From: Streptomyces sp. CA-210063
GTDB taxonomy: Bacteria > Actinomycetota > Actinomycetes > Streptomycetales > Streptomycetaceae
DNA: 64,000 bases
NCBI RefSeq assembly: GCF_024612015.1
Contig: NZ_CP102512.1
Location: 372,001 to 436,000, forward strand
Direction of reading: 5' to 3'
This document shows positions 27,392-35,190 of the stretch, piece by piece; positions within the stretch are counted from its first letter, which is position 1; every line of letters begins with the position of its first letter. The position numbers and the translations under genes are program-made. The notes beneath the pieces were generated by a model. It had not been told where the DNA came from. It was given only the letters and a program-made list of their open reading frames with translations, and did no database searches.

Positions 27392-27443
27392 AGTTGCTTC
27401 ACGAAACTCTCGACGACTAGGGTGCGAGTTGCTTCATGAAACT
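27392..27443. promoter_or_regulatory. Tandem operator-like repeats before the Fe-S/SCP2 operon
   Basis: AGTTGCTTCACGAAACT (27392-27408) and AGTTGCTTCATGAAACT (27427-27443) differ at one base and are 35 bp apart start to start. Both fit GTTGC-N5-G-N-AAC, as does the hxlR promoter site. They lie 31-82 bp upstream of the ATG at 27474. The remainder of the 349-bp gap after hxlR holds no recognisable gene. Confidence 0.6.
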
Positions 27444-27473
27444 TGTAAGCCCACCCCCGTGAGGTGACGCTCG

Positions 27474-28817
27474 ATGGCCAAGAAAAAGCTCGAAGACCAT
27501 CCCACCGTCGTCCAAGCCCGCCGACGCGACCGCACCGCCGTCCGGCCCGCCGAGCCGCTGGATGCGTCGTGGCTGCGCCAGCTGTGTCTCGACGCGGGTG
27601 CGGACGACGTCGGCTTCGTCGAGATCGGCCGGCCGGACATCGCCGACCAGCGAGAGGACCTGGACGCCGCGCTGCCGGGTGTCCGAACGTTGATCAGCAT
27701 CGTGTCCCGAATGAACCGGGAGAACGTCCGCACTCCTGCGCGCTCGGTCGCCAACCTGGAGTTCCATCACACCGGCGACCACTCCAACGAGGTCGGCCGG
27801 CACGTGGTGGGCAAGCTGGAAGCGGCGGGCGTGCGCGCCATCAACCCCGCGATGGGCTTTCCGATGGAGATGGACAAGTTCCCCAGGAAGGCGTGGGTCG
27901 TCTCGCACAAGCCCGTCGCCGTGGCAGCGGGGCTCGGCAAGATGGGCATCCACCGCAACGTCATCCACCCCAAATTCGGCAACTTCATCCTGCTGGGCAC
28001 CATCCTCATCGACGCCGAGGTCAGCGAATACACCCGGCCTATCGAGTACAACCCCTGCCTGGAATGCAAGCTGTGCGTGACAGCCTGCCCGACCGGGGCG
28101 ATCGCCTCCGACGGTCATTTCAACTTCTCCGCCTGCTACACGCACAACTACCGCGAGTTCATGGGTGGCTTCGGCGACTGGGCCGAGCAGGTCGCAGAAA
28201 GCCGTAACGCCCATGACTACCGGGCGCGAGTGAGCGACAGCGAGAGCGCCTCGATGTGGCAGAGCCTGTCCTTCGGCGCCAACTACAAGGCGGCCTACTG
28301 CATGTCGGTCTGCCCGGCCGGCGAGGACGTCATCGGCCCCTGGCTGGACGATCGCAAGGCACATCTGACCCAGGTCGTGCGCCCACTGCTGGACAAGGAA
28401 GAGACCGTCTACGTCGTCCCGGGTTCCGACGCCGAGCAGCATGTGGCCGCCCGGTTCCCGCACAAGCGCACGAAGCATGTAGCGATGAGCCTGCGAGCGA
28501 ACAGCATCGACGGCCTGGTGGAAGGCCTGCCGCTGATCTTTCAGCGCGAACAGGCCAAGGACATGTCCGCCACCTACCATTTCACCTTCACCGGCGACGA
28601 ATCCCGGCAGATCACCGTGACCATCCGCGACCGCGAACTCGATGTCGCCGACGGACATCACGGTGAACCGGATCTCAGGATCACCGCCGATACGCGGACC
28701 TGGCTGCGTTTCCTCAGCAAGCCTTCGCTGTTGGCGTGGGCACTGGTGCGTCGCCAGATCAAGCTGCAGGGATCCCCCCGACTGCTGCGCGACTTCGGCC
28801 GTTGCTTCCCGTCCTGA
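27474..28817 (+). CDS. QueG/RdhA-like 4Fe-4S protein fused to a C-terminal SCP2 domain
   Basis: A 447-residue protein. Residues about 30-185 resemble the N-terminal part of epoxyqueuosine reductase and reductive dehalogenases, including GLGKMGIHRNVIHPKFGNF. Two 4Fe-4S motifs follow: CLECKLCVTACP near residue 194 and, further on, a cysteine in SACYTHN with CMSVCP near 275. Residues about 355-447 look like an SCP2 sterol-carrier domain (ITVTIRDRELDV, DLRITADTRTWLRFL). No Tat signal or transmembrane segment is seen, so it is probably cytoplasmic. The reductase gene directly downstream suggests NAD(P)H-driven reduction of a hydrophobic substrate. Corrinoid binding and substrate are unproven. Confidence 0.75.
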   Translation: MAKKKLEDHPTVVQARRRDRTAVRPAEPLDASWLRQLCLDAGADDVGFVEIGRPDIADQREDLDAALPGVRTLISIVSRMNRENVRTPARSVANLEFHHTGDHSNEVGRHVVGKLEAAGVRAINPAMGFPMEMDKFPRKAWVVSHKPVAVAAGLGKMGIHRNVIHPKFGNFILLGTILIDAEVSEYTRPIEYNPCLECKLCVTACPTGAIASDGHFNFSACYTHNYREFMGGFGDWAEQVAESRNAHDYRARVSDSESASMWQSLSFGANYKAAYCMSVCPAGEDVIGPWLDDRKAHLTQVVRPLLDKEETVYVVPGSDAEQHVAARFPHKRTKHVAMSLRANSIDGLVEGLPLIFQREQAKDMSATYHFTFTGDESRQITVTIRDRELDVADGHHGEPDLRITADTRTWLRFLSKPSLLAWALVRRQIKLQGSPRLLRDFGRCFPS

Positions 28818-28893
28818 TCGGCCGGAAAAGGACCCATCAGTTCCCGTCAGAACCCCTCACCGAATCATCACTGTAAGAAATGGAAGGCCGGTC

Positions 28894-29856
28894 ATGAGCA
28901 CTCTCAGCACGGAAGTCGAGCTCGACCTCGTGTTGGAACGTAAGGAAACGATCGCCGAAGGTGTCGTGCTGCTGACGTTGCGCGACCCGCGAGGCCGTCC
29001 GCTGCCGGAATGGCAGCCGGGAGCACACATCGACCTGATACTGCGAGCCGACCTGGTCAGGCAGTATTCACTGTGCGGGGACCCGGGGGACCGGTCCCGT
29101 CTTCAGGTCGCGGTGCTGCGTGAACCGGAAAGCCGCGGCGGGTCGAGTTACGTGCACGACGTGCTCACGGAAGGTGAGTCGGTGCGCATTCGCGGGCCAC
29201 GCAACCACTTTCCGCTCGTGAAGGCCAAGAACTACCTGTTCATCGCAGGCGGAATCGGGATCACCCCCATCCTGCCCATGGTGGCAGCCGTCCACGCGAG
29301 CCGCGCCGACTGGCGCCTCGTCTACGGGGGCCGCACCCGGGCTTCGATGGCGTTCGGCGAGACTCTGCAGCGGGCCTACGGCGACCGGGTGAGCCTGCGG
29401 CCGCAGGATGAATACGGGCTGCTGGACCTGCCTTCGCTGCTCGGCAAACCGCAACGGAAGACAGCCGTCTACAGCTGCGGTCCGGAACCGCTGCTCGCGG
29501 CGGTCGAATCCGGCTGCGAGAAGTGGCCGAGCGGAGCCCTGCACCTGGAGCGCTTCGCCCCGAAGAAGGACGTCACCGCCGGCCCGCTCACGACCTTCGA
29601 GGTCGAACTGGCCCAGTCCGGCAAGACACTGAAGATCTCAGAGGACATGTCCATCCTTGAGGCCGTCGAAAATGCCGGTGTGCCGGTGATGACCTCGTGC
29701 GAGGAGGGAATCTGCGGAACCTGCGAGACGACGGTGTTGTCCGGGGAGATCGACCACCGCGACTCGGTCCTGAACGACGAGGATCGCGCCGCGGGCAACA
29801 CCATGATGATCTGCGTCTCCCGAGCCAAGGGCGACCGCCTGGTCCTGGAGCTCTGA
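28894..29856 (+). CDS. Phthalate-dioxygenase-reductase-type flavin/2Fe-2S oxidoreductase
   Basis: A 320-residue reductase. An FMN/NAD(P)-binding ferredoxin-reductase portion comes first (RQYSLCGDPGD; GGIGITPILPM; YSCGPEPLL). It is followed by a C-terminal plant-type ferredoxin with SCEEGICGTCE and a distal cysteine in MMICVSRA. Such enzymes pass electrons from NAD(P)H to an oxygenase or other iron-sulfur acceptor. No oxygenase gene is nearby. The adjacent upstream iron-sulfur/SCP2 protein is the obvious acceptor. This arrangement recalls NAD(P)H-dependent catabolic reductive dehalogenases, in which a similar reductase is fused. The operon ends at a strong terminator. Confidence 0.9.
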   Translation: MSTLSTEVELDLVLERKETIAEGVVLLTLRDPRGRPLPEWQPGAHIDLILRADLVRQYSLCGDPGDRSRLQVAVLREPESRGGSSYVHDVLTEGESVRIRGPRNHFPLVKAKNYLFIAGGIGITPILPMVAAVHASRADWRLVYGGRTRASMAFGETLQRAYGDRVSLRPQDEYGLLDLPSLLGKPQRKTAVYSCGPEPLLAAVESGCEKWPSGALHLERFAPKKDVTAGPLTTFEVELAQSGKTLKISEDMSILEAVENAGVPVMTSCEEGICGTCETTVLSGEIDHRDSVLNDEDRAAGNTMMICVSRAKGDRLVLEL

Positions 29857-29878
29857 TCCACTTCGGGGCAACTCATCC

Positions 29879-29926
29879 CGCCGCAGGGCGCCGCCTGACC
29901 GTGAGGTCAGGCGGCGCCCTGCGGCG
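29879..29926 (+). terminator. Strong intrinsic terminator after the reductase gene
   Basis: A perfect 22-bp stem (29879-29900 with 29905-29926) closed by a GTGA loop, located 23 bp after the reductase stop. Confidence 0.93.
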
Positions 29927-30020
29927 ATACGCCACGTACGCAGGCAGAAGACCACGGGCCTGGCCTACGGCGGGTGTGTGGCGGCCGGTGTTGAAGGGCC
30001 GCTCCGCCCTCAACCGGGTG

Positions 30021-30061
30021 CGCCCCACCGGCGTCCTCAGGCGGAGGACGCCGGTGGGGCG
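30021..30061 (-). terminator. Terminator of the NmrA-like gene
   Basis: A perfect 18-bp stem CGCCCCACCGGCGTCCTC / GAGGACGCCGGTGGGGCG around a 5-base loop, ending 22 bp from the minus-strand stop at 30084. With the terminator at 29.9 kb it insulates two convergent units. Confidence 0.9.
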
Positions 30062-30083
30062 TCATGGTGCTGCTCCGGGCGGC

Positions 30084-31067
30084 TCAGTTGCTCAGGGCAG
30101 CCGCCAGCTCCTGGATGCGCGGATGATTCTCCAGCGCCCACCGCACGGTCTTCGGCGGGCGCCCGAGCAGGGTTTCCAGCTGGTCGGTGACACCGCGGTA
30201 CCCGCCGCCGCCCATCAGCCGGGTCAGGGTCTTCAGGTGCGCCGCGGTGTGCGGATACTCGGCCAGGTTGCTGTCCACGAAGGTCTCGTTCCAGGTTTCG
30301 ATGTCTTCGGGAACGTAGACGACCTCGCGTCCCAGCACGGCCGCGAAGTCCTCCGCGAACCCGTGCATGTCCTTCGCTTCCGGACCGTTGAGCTCGTAGG
30401 ACTTCGAGATGTGCGGCGCCGGGTCGGCCAGGATCTTCGCGGCCACCTCCGCCACGTCGTATCCCGCGACGGGCGCGAGCCGGTGGTGGCCGAAGGGAAG
30501 GCGCAGTTCACCCTTGCTCAGCGGCTCCAGCGCCAGCCAGGTCATCAGGGGGTTCTCTACGAACATGGCCCCCCGGATGTTGACGGTCGGGAGGCCGGAC
30601 CACTCCAGCACCCGCTCGGCGATCCAGTGGGCCCGCTGCTGCGGCGACCACTCCGTGATGTTCCCGCCGAGCCACGCACGCCGCTCGTCCTCCGGTGCGG
30701 TCATCTTCTCGACCGTCATGAAGGACTGCTCGAACTCGGAGATGTTGACGAAGACCTCGATGTCGCCCTTGGCCCGTGCCGCCGCGGCCATCAGGCTGAC
30801 GGCGTCGGTGTAGTACGGCGACAGGCTCATGCTGAAGTAGATGCGCCGGACACCCTTCAGCGCGGCGGTCACGTCGGCGATATTGAGCAGGTCACCGACG
30901 AAGACCTCGGCCCCGGCCTGACGCAGCGAGTCCGCGCGTTCGTCGTCCCGCCGCACGAACGCGCGCACCGGGTGCCCTTGTTCAAGCAGCATGTCGACCA
31001 TCGTTCGGCTCACGCCACCGATTGCTCCGCCTGCACCGGTGATCAGGATGGGATTGCGCTCCGACAT
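30084..31067 (-). CDS. NmrA-like NAD(P)-binding protein
   Basis: A 327-residue atypical SDR of the NmrA/quinone-oxidoreductase-like group. It has the N-terminal Rossmann motif ITGAGGAIGG and AFVRRDDE, with no classical Tyr-x3-Lys catalytic motif in the expected place. Such proteins act as NAD(P)H sensors or reduce small quinones and ketones. AGAGGAC lies upstream of the ATG at 31067. It is a single gene between terminators and the CocE-like gene, with no clear pathway link. Confidence 0.85.
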   Translation of the reverse strand: MSERNPILITGAGGAIGGVSRTMVDMLLEQGHPVRAFVRRDDERADSLRQAGAEVFVGDLLNIADVTAALKGVRRIYFSMSLSPYYTDAVSLMAAAARAKGDIEVFVNISEFEQSFMTVEKMTAPEDERRAWLGGNITEWSPQQRAHWIAERVLEWSGLPTVNIRGAMFVENPLMTWLALEPLSKGELRLPFGHHRLAPVAGYDVAEVAAKILADPAPHISKSYELNGPEAKDMHGFAEDFAAVLGREVVYVPEDIETWNETFVDSNLAEYPHTAAHLKTLTRLMGGGGYRGVTDQLETLLGRPPKTVRWALENHPRIQELAAALSN

Positions 31068-31258
31068 CGATATGTCCTCTGTCTGGTTGGGGGGTTTGGG
31101 TCGGTTGTTCAGAAAGCCCAGGGTGTGGTCGGCGACCGTCTTGGGCTGCTTTGGGGTGCAGGGGGTGTCCTGCAGGGGGACGGCGGTCCGCGCGCGGCCG
31201 TTCTTGGAGATGGCGTGCGTCGACGCCGTCGTTCAGCGCGGTGGCAGGCCGGGGCCGG

Positions 31259-31456
31259 TCAGGACTCCTGGGCCGGGGAGGGCTTGAAGGCGAAGTCGTC
31301 GAACTCGATGGCCGCTTCGACGTCGGCCTTGGGCCCGGTTCCAGCACGCTCACACTCAACGAGGGGCCCCCGTCCGGGCTGCGCCGGCACCGCGCTCGTC
31401 AGCTCCTCGACCAGCAGTCGCCCATGGGTAACTCCCCCGCTGCCTACCGGGTCTTG
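31259..31456 (-). pseudogene. Short coding-like remnant downstream of the hydrolase
   Basis: An open stretch in the same frame as the CocE-like gene, directly after that gene's stop codon. It reads with strong third-position G/C and ends GPKADVEAAIEFDDFAF then a stop at 31259. There is no start codon with a ribosome site. It may be the 3' end of a lost gene or an old C-terminal extension cut off by a new stop. No family is recognised. The rest of the 31068-31456 gap shows no gene. Confidence 0.3.
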
Positions 31457-33151
31457 TCAGGCCGGAACCACCACGGGCAGGACTATGCGGGACGGCCGGG
31501 CGAGGTCGTGGAAGACCTGCTGCCGGGCCACTCGGGCGGTGGTCGCGTTCTCCTCGGGTTCGCCCGTGTTGAGGTTGCGGTCCCAGCGGGGGAAGTTGCT
31601 GGAGGTGACCTGGACCCGTATCCGGTGCCCCGCCCGGAAGACGATGCTGGTCGACCACAGGTCCACGACGTGCTCGGCCGGCTCACCCGGTGTCGCCGCG
31701 CGGACCCGCACGATGCCGTCGGTCACATTGCGGGAGACGCCGTTCTCGTCGACGTCGCACAGACGGGCCACCCAGTCGGTCGAGGGTCCGTCGGTGGCCG
31801 CGAAGAGCACCGCCCGGACGCGGCCGGTCACCTCGACGTCTTCGGTGAGCGGTTCGGTGGTGAAGACCAGGACGTCATCGCGCGCCTCCACGGCCGTCTG
31901 GTCGAGCGGCCCGGGACGGAACTCGTCGGTCCCCAGGAGCCCGCCACCCATGAGGAGCGCGCCGCCGGTGGTGGGTACCGGGTCCATGGGGTCGTAGGTG
32001 AACTCCTCGGCCTGCTCGGCGGTGGACGGCGGCTCCTGCGTCAGGCTTCCGTCCGCGCGCAGGTGGAAGTCCGTGTCCACCGCCCGCGACAGGGGCCATT
32101 CCGTCTCCTCGCGCCACTGGTTGATGCCCATGACGAACAGCAGCACGTTGCCCGTGTCCGGCTCCAGCGGCTCGCCGTCGCCGAGCGTGCGCTGGTACCA
32201 GTCGAGCTGCATGTCGTGCAGACGTCCGCGCATGCCCATGAAGTCGGAGTTCGCGGCGAACCCGAAGTTGACGTCCCCGACCACATGCCGCCAGTTGGTG
32301 TGGGACCACGGGCCCATCACCAGCGTGGCGGACCGGCCGGCGCGGCGCATGGCGGTGAAGTTGTCGAGCGTGCCCTGGCCGAAGATGTCGAACCAGCCGC
32401 CGACCTGGAAGGTGGGCAGATCGACCTCGCCGTGCCGGCCCGCGACCCGGCAGGAAGCCGCCCACTCGGGCTCGCGCCGGGAACGCTCGTAGCCCAGCTC
32501 GGGCAGGTCGTGCCGGGCGAACGCAGGGAACCGCCCGGCGGGCAGCTCCCCGTAACCGCCGCTCGCCAGACCGTCGAAGTCCTGTATGAGCCCGGTGATG
32601 CCGTTCACGAGACCTTCAAGGTCGGTGCTGTGTCGGCGCATCAGGGTGTCGGCCCCCTGCAGGAGCGACCAGGGCACGCTGAGGCCGAGCTCGATCGCAC
32701 CGCCGCGCGTCCACAGCCCGTCGTCCGGATCGGACCACGTGATCATCGGCGCGATCGCCTTCAGCTCCGGCGGCTTCGACAGCGCCGCCATCCACTGGGT
32801 GTTACCGAAGTAGCTGCCGCCGATCATGCCGACGGAGCCGTTCGAACCGGGCAGGGCACCAGCCCACCGTACGGTGTCGTACCCGTCGCTCTCCTCGTAC
32901 GTCCACGGCTCCCACTCCCCCTCGGAGGCGAACCGGCCACGGGTGTCCTGGACGACCACCATGAAGCCACGCCGGGCCGCCGCCACGGCATCGAGCATGA
33001 CGACCATCATGGGCGTGTGCTTGCCGTACGGCAGCCGACTCAGCAGCACCGGCCACGGTCCGTTGCCGCCGGGCCGGTAGACGTCCGCGCGCAGCACGGT
33101 GCCGTCCCGCATCTCCGCCGGGACATCGAACTCGATCTGAATCTCCGTCAT
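31457..33151 (-). CDS. CocE/NonD-family hydrolase
   Basis: A 564-residue serine hydrolase of the X-Pro dipeptidyl-peptidase (S15)/cocaine-esterase family. The alpha/beta-hydrolase domain shows the nucleophile in GGSYFG (Ser about 113), an aspartate region GGWFDIFG and a histidine in MGPWSHTNW. A C-terminal jelly-roll (XPP-C) domain ends with FRAGHRIRVQVTSSNFPRWD. It probably cleaves an ester or acyl-amide; substrate unknown. The ATG at 33151 is chosen over an upstream in-frame start because AAGGAG lies 8 bases before it. Confidence 0.9.
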   Translation of the reverse strand: MTEIQIEFDVPAEMRDGTVLRADVYRPGGNGPWPVLLSRLPYGKHTPMMVVMLDAVAAARRGFMVVVQDTRGRFASEGEWEPWTYEESDGYDTVRWAGALPGSNGSVGMIGGSYFGNTQWMAALSKPPELKAIAPMITWSDPDDGLWTRGGAIELGLSVPWSLLQGADTLMRRHSTDLEGLVNGITGLIQDFDGLASGGYGELPAGRFPAFARHDLPELGYERSRREPEWAASCRVAGRHGEVDLPTFQVGGWFDIFGQGTLDNFTAMRRAGRSATLVMGPWSHTNWRHVVGDVNFGFAANSDFMGMRGRLHDMQLDWYQRTLGDGEPLEPDTGNVLLFVMGINQWREETEWPLSRAVDTDFHLRADGSLTQEPPSTAEQAEEFTYDPMDPVPTTGGALLMGGGLLGTDEFRPGPLDQTAVEARDDVLVFTTEPLTEDVEVTGRVRAVLFAATDGPSTDWVARLCDVDENGVSRNVTDGIVRVRAATPGEPAEHVVDLWSTSIVFRAGHRIRVQVTSSNFPRWDRNLNTGEPEENATTARVARQQVFHDLARPSRIVLPVVVPA

Positions 33152-33270
33152 GCGCTGCTCCTTTGCGTGCCACGACGTCTTCACTCGTCATGGTCGAGTC
33201 GGGTCCACCTCAGGCACCACCCCCGGATGGGGGTGGCTACGGCACTCTCGGGGCGCTCACGCCACCGCGT

Positions 33271-33402
33271 TCAGCAGGCGCCGCGGCGACCGCCCACCTG
33301 GAGGAACTCGTCCACGTAGTCCTCCCGCAGCGCCCTCTTGTCGACAAGGCCGCCCTGCAGGATCTTGCGGAGGCCAGGCTTGGGCTCCACCCCGGCGATC
33401 AC
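33271..33402 (-). pseudogene. Remnant of an alpha/beta-hydrolase C-terminus
   Basis: A 43-codon open fragment containing PGLRKILQGGLVDKRALRED then YVDEFLQVG before a stop. This resembles the lid and C-terminal region of actinobacterial alpha/beta-hydrolases. Neither the nucleophile elbow nor the N-terminal half is present upstream. The remaining 33152-33585 gap contains only shadow frames. Confidence 0.4.
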
Positions 33403-33585
33403 CGGGCCCACCCGCGAGGGTGTGGCTGGTGGTCCCCGAGATGTGGATCGTGGGACGTGACACTGGTGCGGGCATCGCTCCGACTCCCTGTGTCCGAACT
33501 GCGCATGGGTGATCTGGTCGCGGTGCGGCAGCGAGGGCCGTGACGCCGATGGCGCGCGGCCATGGCCCTGGCTGTGATCCGCGAC

Positions 33586-34287
33586 CTACTTCGCCAGCTG
33601 GGGATACAGTCCTGCCAGGTCGCCGGCCAGGCCCGTCTTGACCTGCCGCGAGATGTCGTCGGCGAGCACCTCGTACGCTCCCGCCTCGACGCCGTCGAGG
33701 GCGAGCGCGGCGATGTCGCGAGGGTCGGACTTGGGTGCGTCGACGCCGGCCGTCAGGTCCGTGTCCACGTATCCCACGTGCAGTCCGGTGACGGCGATGC
33801 CACGCGGCTGCAGCTCCAGGCGCAGGGAGTTGGTCTGCGACCACAGGGCGGCCTTGGAGGCGCTGTAGGAGCCGCCGATGGCCAGCCAGGACAGCACGGA
33901 GTGCACGTTGAGGAGGTGACCGCCGCCGTTGCGCTCGATGACCGGCACGAAGGCCCGGGCGAGAAGCAGCGGGCCGTAGAAGTTGGTCTCGAACTCCCGG
34001 CGCACGTCGTCGACCGGGGAGTCGAGGAAGGACGCGCCGACCGACGCACCGGCGTTGTTGATCAGTACGGTCACGTCGTCGGCCTGTGCGGCGGCCGCCG
34101 CCACGGAGGCCGGGTCGGTGACTTCCAGCGCCACCGGGACGGCGTCGGGATGCGTCACGCCGCGCGGGTCGCGGGCCGTGGCGTAGACCTTGCCGGCGCC
34201 GCGCGCATAGAGCTCCTCCACCAGTGCCTTGCCTATGCCACGGCTGCCGCCGGTGACGAGGACGTTTGCGCCTTTGAGTGCGGTCAT
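33586..34287 (-). CDS. SDR family oxidoreductase
   Basis: A 233-residue classical SDR with TGGSRGIGKAL, INNAGASVG and the catalytic YSASKAA. It probably reduces or oxidises a small carbonyl/alcohol. The ATG at 34287 follows GGAGG; a longer start at 34299 lacks this. Its promoter carries two copies of the palindrome AAACCGATCGGTTT only 19-57 bp upstream, the same palindrome found at the neighbouring tetR promoter, so it is very likely a direct target of that TetR. Confidence 0.9.
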   Translation of the reverse strand: MTALKGANVLVTGGSRGIGKALVEELYARGAGKVYATARDPRGVTHPDAVPVALEVTDPASVAAAAAQADDVTVLINNAGASVGASFLDSPVDDVRREFETNFYGPLLLARAFVPVIERNGGGHLLNVHSVLSWLAIGGSYSASKAALWSQTNSLRLELQPRGIAVTGLHVGYVDTDLTAGVDAPKSDPRDIAALALDGVEAGAYEVLADDISRQVKTGLAGDLAGLYPQLAK

Positions 34288-34305
34288 GACTGCCTCCACA
34301 GATGA

Positions 34306-34344
34306 GAAACCGATCGGTTTCCACCACTGTAAACCGATCGGTTT
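34306..34344. promoter_or_regulatory. Paired TetR operators upstream of an SDR gene
   Basis: GAAACCGATCGGTTTC (34306-34321) is a perfect 16-bp palindrome. AAACCGATCGGTTT (34331-34344) is a second perfect 14-bp copy, centred 24 bp from the first. Both overlap the expected promoter of the SDR at 33586-34287. Confidence 0.8.
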
Positions 34345-34434
34345 CCGAGCGCAAGCCCTGACTCAGGGCGGTCGGCATCCAGTGGTGTCGAGACAAGGGC
34401 CCATGCGCCCGGGGGAGCCGCCGGAAGAACGCCG

Positions 34435-34458
34435 CCGCAACCGCGGCCGCGGTTGCGG
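34435..34458. repeat. Perfect 24-bp palindrome downstream of tetR
   Basis: A perfect palindrome centred on CGCGGCCGCG (core GCAACCGCGGCCGCGGTTGC, extended by CC/GG). It lies about 100 bp beyond the tetR stop and upstream of the divergent operator pair. There is no T-tract. It could act as a terminator or protein site. No gene is seen in 34345-34561. Confidence 0.5.
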
Positions 34459-34561
34459 TACCCCCTCACGGACCGCCTACGGCACCTGAAGCGAGTCGTG
34501 CCACTCCCGCAGCCTCGAAGAGCACATCGGTCACCTCGAGCCTCCTCGCAGAGGCGATGCG

Positions 34562-35131
34562 TCAGCGCATGTCGGCCGCATCGAGCAGCGTGACCGCAGT
34601 GGGCGCGATGAGCCCTGCCAGGGTCTCGGCGCCGATGCCCGCGCGGGCACTGGCGCCGTCGAAGACCAGCATCAGCTGCCGGGCCAGCAGATCCGGGTCG
34701 CTCGCCCCACCCCGTTCGGCCTCGGCTCGGAAAAAGGCCTTCAGGTGGCCCTTGACCCGCCGGGCCACCCGGCTCGCGGGGTGACTCTGATCCTTGAGCT
34801 CGATCTGCACAGCCAGGTAGGCACAGCCCTGGAACCCAGGCGCACCCGCCCGCGACTCCAGCTGCTCGAAGACGTGCAGGACCCGCTCACGAGCCGAACG
34901 CCGATCGTCCGCCTCAGGCAGGAGACAGACCGCGTAGGAAGCGGCCAGTCGCTCCAGACTCGCGGCCAGCAGCTCACCCTTGCTCTCGAACAGCTTGTAC
35001 ATCGAGCGCTTCGACACACCCGCCGCCTTGCACAACGCATCGACGCCGATACTGACGCCCTCGCGGTAGGCGAGCGTGGCCGCCGCCTCCAGCAGCCGCT
35101 CTCGGGGAGTCGCCTTCACCTCTGTCGTCAT
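34562..35131 (-). CDS. TetR-family transcriptional regulator
   Basis: A 189-residue TetR regulator. The helix-turn-helix is GVDALCKAAGVSKRSMYKLF followed by ESKGELL, at about residues 28-55. The variable C-terminal ligand domain follows, with a conserved-looking FQGCAYLAVQIE. An AAACCGATCGGTTT palindrome lies 33-46 bp upstream of its start. The same palindrome occurs in pairs upstream of two SDR genes, so autoregulation plus control of both SDRs is inferred. Ligand unknown. Confidence 0.93.
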   Translation of the reverse strand: MTTEVKATPRERLLEAAATLAYREGVSIGVDALCKAAGVSKRSMYKLFESKGELLAASLERLAASYAVCLLPEADDRRSARERVLHVFEQLESRAGAPGFQGCAYLAVQIELKDQSHPASRVARRVKGHLKAFFRAEAERGGASDPDLLARQLMLVFDGASARAGIGAETLAGLIAPTAVTLLDAADMR

Positions 35132-35163
35132 GGTGGGAGGCTAACTCGGTTTTCGGGAAATGA

Positions 35164-35177
35164 AAACCGATCGGTTT
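35164..35177. promoter_or_regulatory. TetR operator upstream of tetR
   Basis: Perfect 14-bp palindrome AAACCGATCGGTTT between the tetR start (35131) and the end of the upstream membrane-protein gene (35191). A single copy here indicates negative autoregulation. Confidence 0.75.
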
Positions 35178-35190
35178 ACCGGTGTCTCCG

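Noticed and set aside
33163..33543. 126-residue plus-strand open frame
   Set aside because: No family features; it overlaps the minus-strand alpha/beta-hydrolase remnant and has no ribosome-binding site.
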